Assembly (NCBI GenBank): GCA_016840285.1
Contig: JAEOSR010000015.1
Coordinates: forward strand, 1-64,000
DNA from: Candidatus Hodarchaeota archaeon
GTDB lineage: Archaea > Asgardarchaeota > Heimdallarchaeia > Hodarchaeales > Hodarchaeaceae
Direction: 5' to 3'
Length of the DNA: 64,000 nucleotides
The position numbers were made by a program, and so were the translations under genes. The notes under the pieces are model-generated. The model ran no database searches, was not told the DNA's origin, and saw only the letters and a program-made list of their open reading frames with translations. Positions 63,433 to 64,000 of this stretch are shown here, piece after piece. The first letter of the stretch is position 1. Each line of letters starts with the position of its first letter.

Positions 63433-64000
63433 ATGAAAAATGAAACAGCAATCATAACTGGCTCAACAAGTGGTATTGGAAAGAAAATAGCCGAATTATT
63501 CCTAAAAGAAGGATGTAAAGTGACAATATGCTCACGAAATGAATCAATAGTAAACAAAACAGTTTCAGAGTTTCAAGAAACGTTTGGTGACTCAATAATT
63601 GGTCAAACGGGTGATGTTTTTGATGTTACATTAATGAAAAACGTAGTGGAAAAAACTATTGATGCTTTCGGCTCCATTCGCATTCTTGTGGCAAATGCTG
63701 GGATAAATCTAACTTATGGGCCTTTTGAAAATATGATTCATCGTCCTGAAGAGATCCTTTCTGATACTCAAAAGATGCTTGCAACTAATCTCATTGGAGT
63801 AGTGAACTCAATATCTACAGTATTACCGCATATGATCAACCAAGGTTATGGGAGGATTATTACAGTAGGAGGCGGAGGAGGCGGAGATCGATCTGTTCCT
63901 CACATGACGCTATATTCGGCCTCCAAAGGTGGAGCATTGGCATTTTCTAAGTGTCTAGCGACCGAACTCAAGGAGAGAGAAGATGACATAAAATTAAATA
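63433..64000 (+). CDS. Short-chain dehydrogenase/reductase, cut by window end
   Basis: The first 189 codons of an SDR-family NAD(P)-dependent oxidoreductase. The cofactor-binding motif is TGSTSGIG at residues 9-16, NAG lies at the end of the fourth strand (LVANAGIN), and the catalytic Tyr and Lys are in YSASKGG. An unusual run of five or six Gly precedes the active-site strand (VGGGGGGD). The Arg in ICSRNES after the second strand suggests NADP preference. GAGG lies directly before the ATG. The C-terminus lies outside the window. It is divergent from molybdenum hydroxylase operon 2. Confidence 0.9.
   Translation, partial: MKNETAIITGSTSGIGKKIAELFLKEGCKVTICSRNESIVNKTVSEFQETFGDSIIGQTGDVFDVTLMKNVVEKTIDAFGSIRILVANAGINLTYGPFENMIHRPEEILSDTQKMLATNLIGVVNSISTVLPHMINQGYGRIITVGGGGGGDRSVPHMTLYSASKGGALAFSKCLATELKEREDDIKLN

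Overview
The window is AT-rich, gene-dense archaeal DNA. I infer an Asgard archaeon, most likely of the Heimdallarchaeia type. The pointers are a degenerate Ras-like small GTPase, archaeal TATA-like boxes mixed with Shine-Dalgarno (SD) sites, a geranylgeranyl-reductase-family flavoprotein, a DtxR-type regulator, and large Thr-rich, C-terminally anchored parallel beta-helix surface proteins. This placement rests on gene content read by eye; no phylogeny was possible. I found no rRNA, tRNA, CRISPR array, transposase or integrase.

Layout. 1-9.7 kb: a secreted protein cut by the window edge, a small zinc-ribbon protein, a degenerate GTPase, an ArsB/NhaD-type permease, MeaB, an enolase-superfamily enzyme flanked by two paralogous two-helix membrane proteins, a GNAT protein and SurE. 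9.9-21.4 kb (all minus strand): an acyl-CoA synthetase, two membrane proteins with a soluble domain, a TPR protein plus giant beta-helix surface protein (module 1), a transglutaminase-like protein, a NAD-synthetase-like protein and an AbgB-type amidohydrolase. 21.5-27.6 kb: a MaoC-like hydratase, a second TPR plus beta-helix module (module 2), and an allantoinase-like enzyme. Module 2 sits inside a tandem-duplication scar that carries fragments of both flanking genes. 27.8-38.3 kb: two paralogous ribbon-helix-helix proteins with a shared uncharacterised C-terminal domain, an O-methyltransferase/decarboxylase/racemase series, a hexapeptide transferase, a DtxR regulator, an M20 peptidase and a C69 peptidase. 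38.5-51.9 kb: a P-type ATPase, two ABC ATPase/FtsX-permease pairs (one ATPase fused to a zinc ribbon), a geranylgeranyl-reductase-like protein and small membrane proteins. 52-63.2 kb: two complete molybdenum-hydroxylase (xanthine dehydrogenase family) operons facing each other, with mocA, a MoaD/ThiS-like carrier and xdhC, separated by an orphan 7TM histidine kinase and the remnant of another kinase. The window ends in a truncated short-chain dehydrogenase.

How the genes may work together: the molybdenum hydroxylases, allantoinase-like enzyme, hydantoin/allantoin-racemase-like enzyme and M20 amidohydrolases together suggest heterocycle or ureide (purine-type) catabolism. Each TPR/beta-helix module pairs one predicted cell-surface protein with one cytoplasmic scaffold protein, and the module occurs twice. 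Two genes have strong SD sites but no ATG, GTG or TTG at the right place, so near-cognate start codons (ATA and ACG) are proposed.
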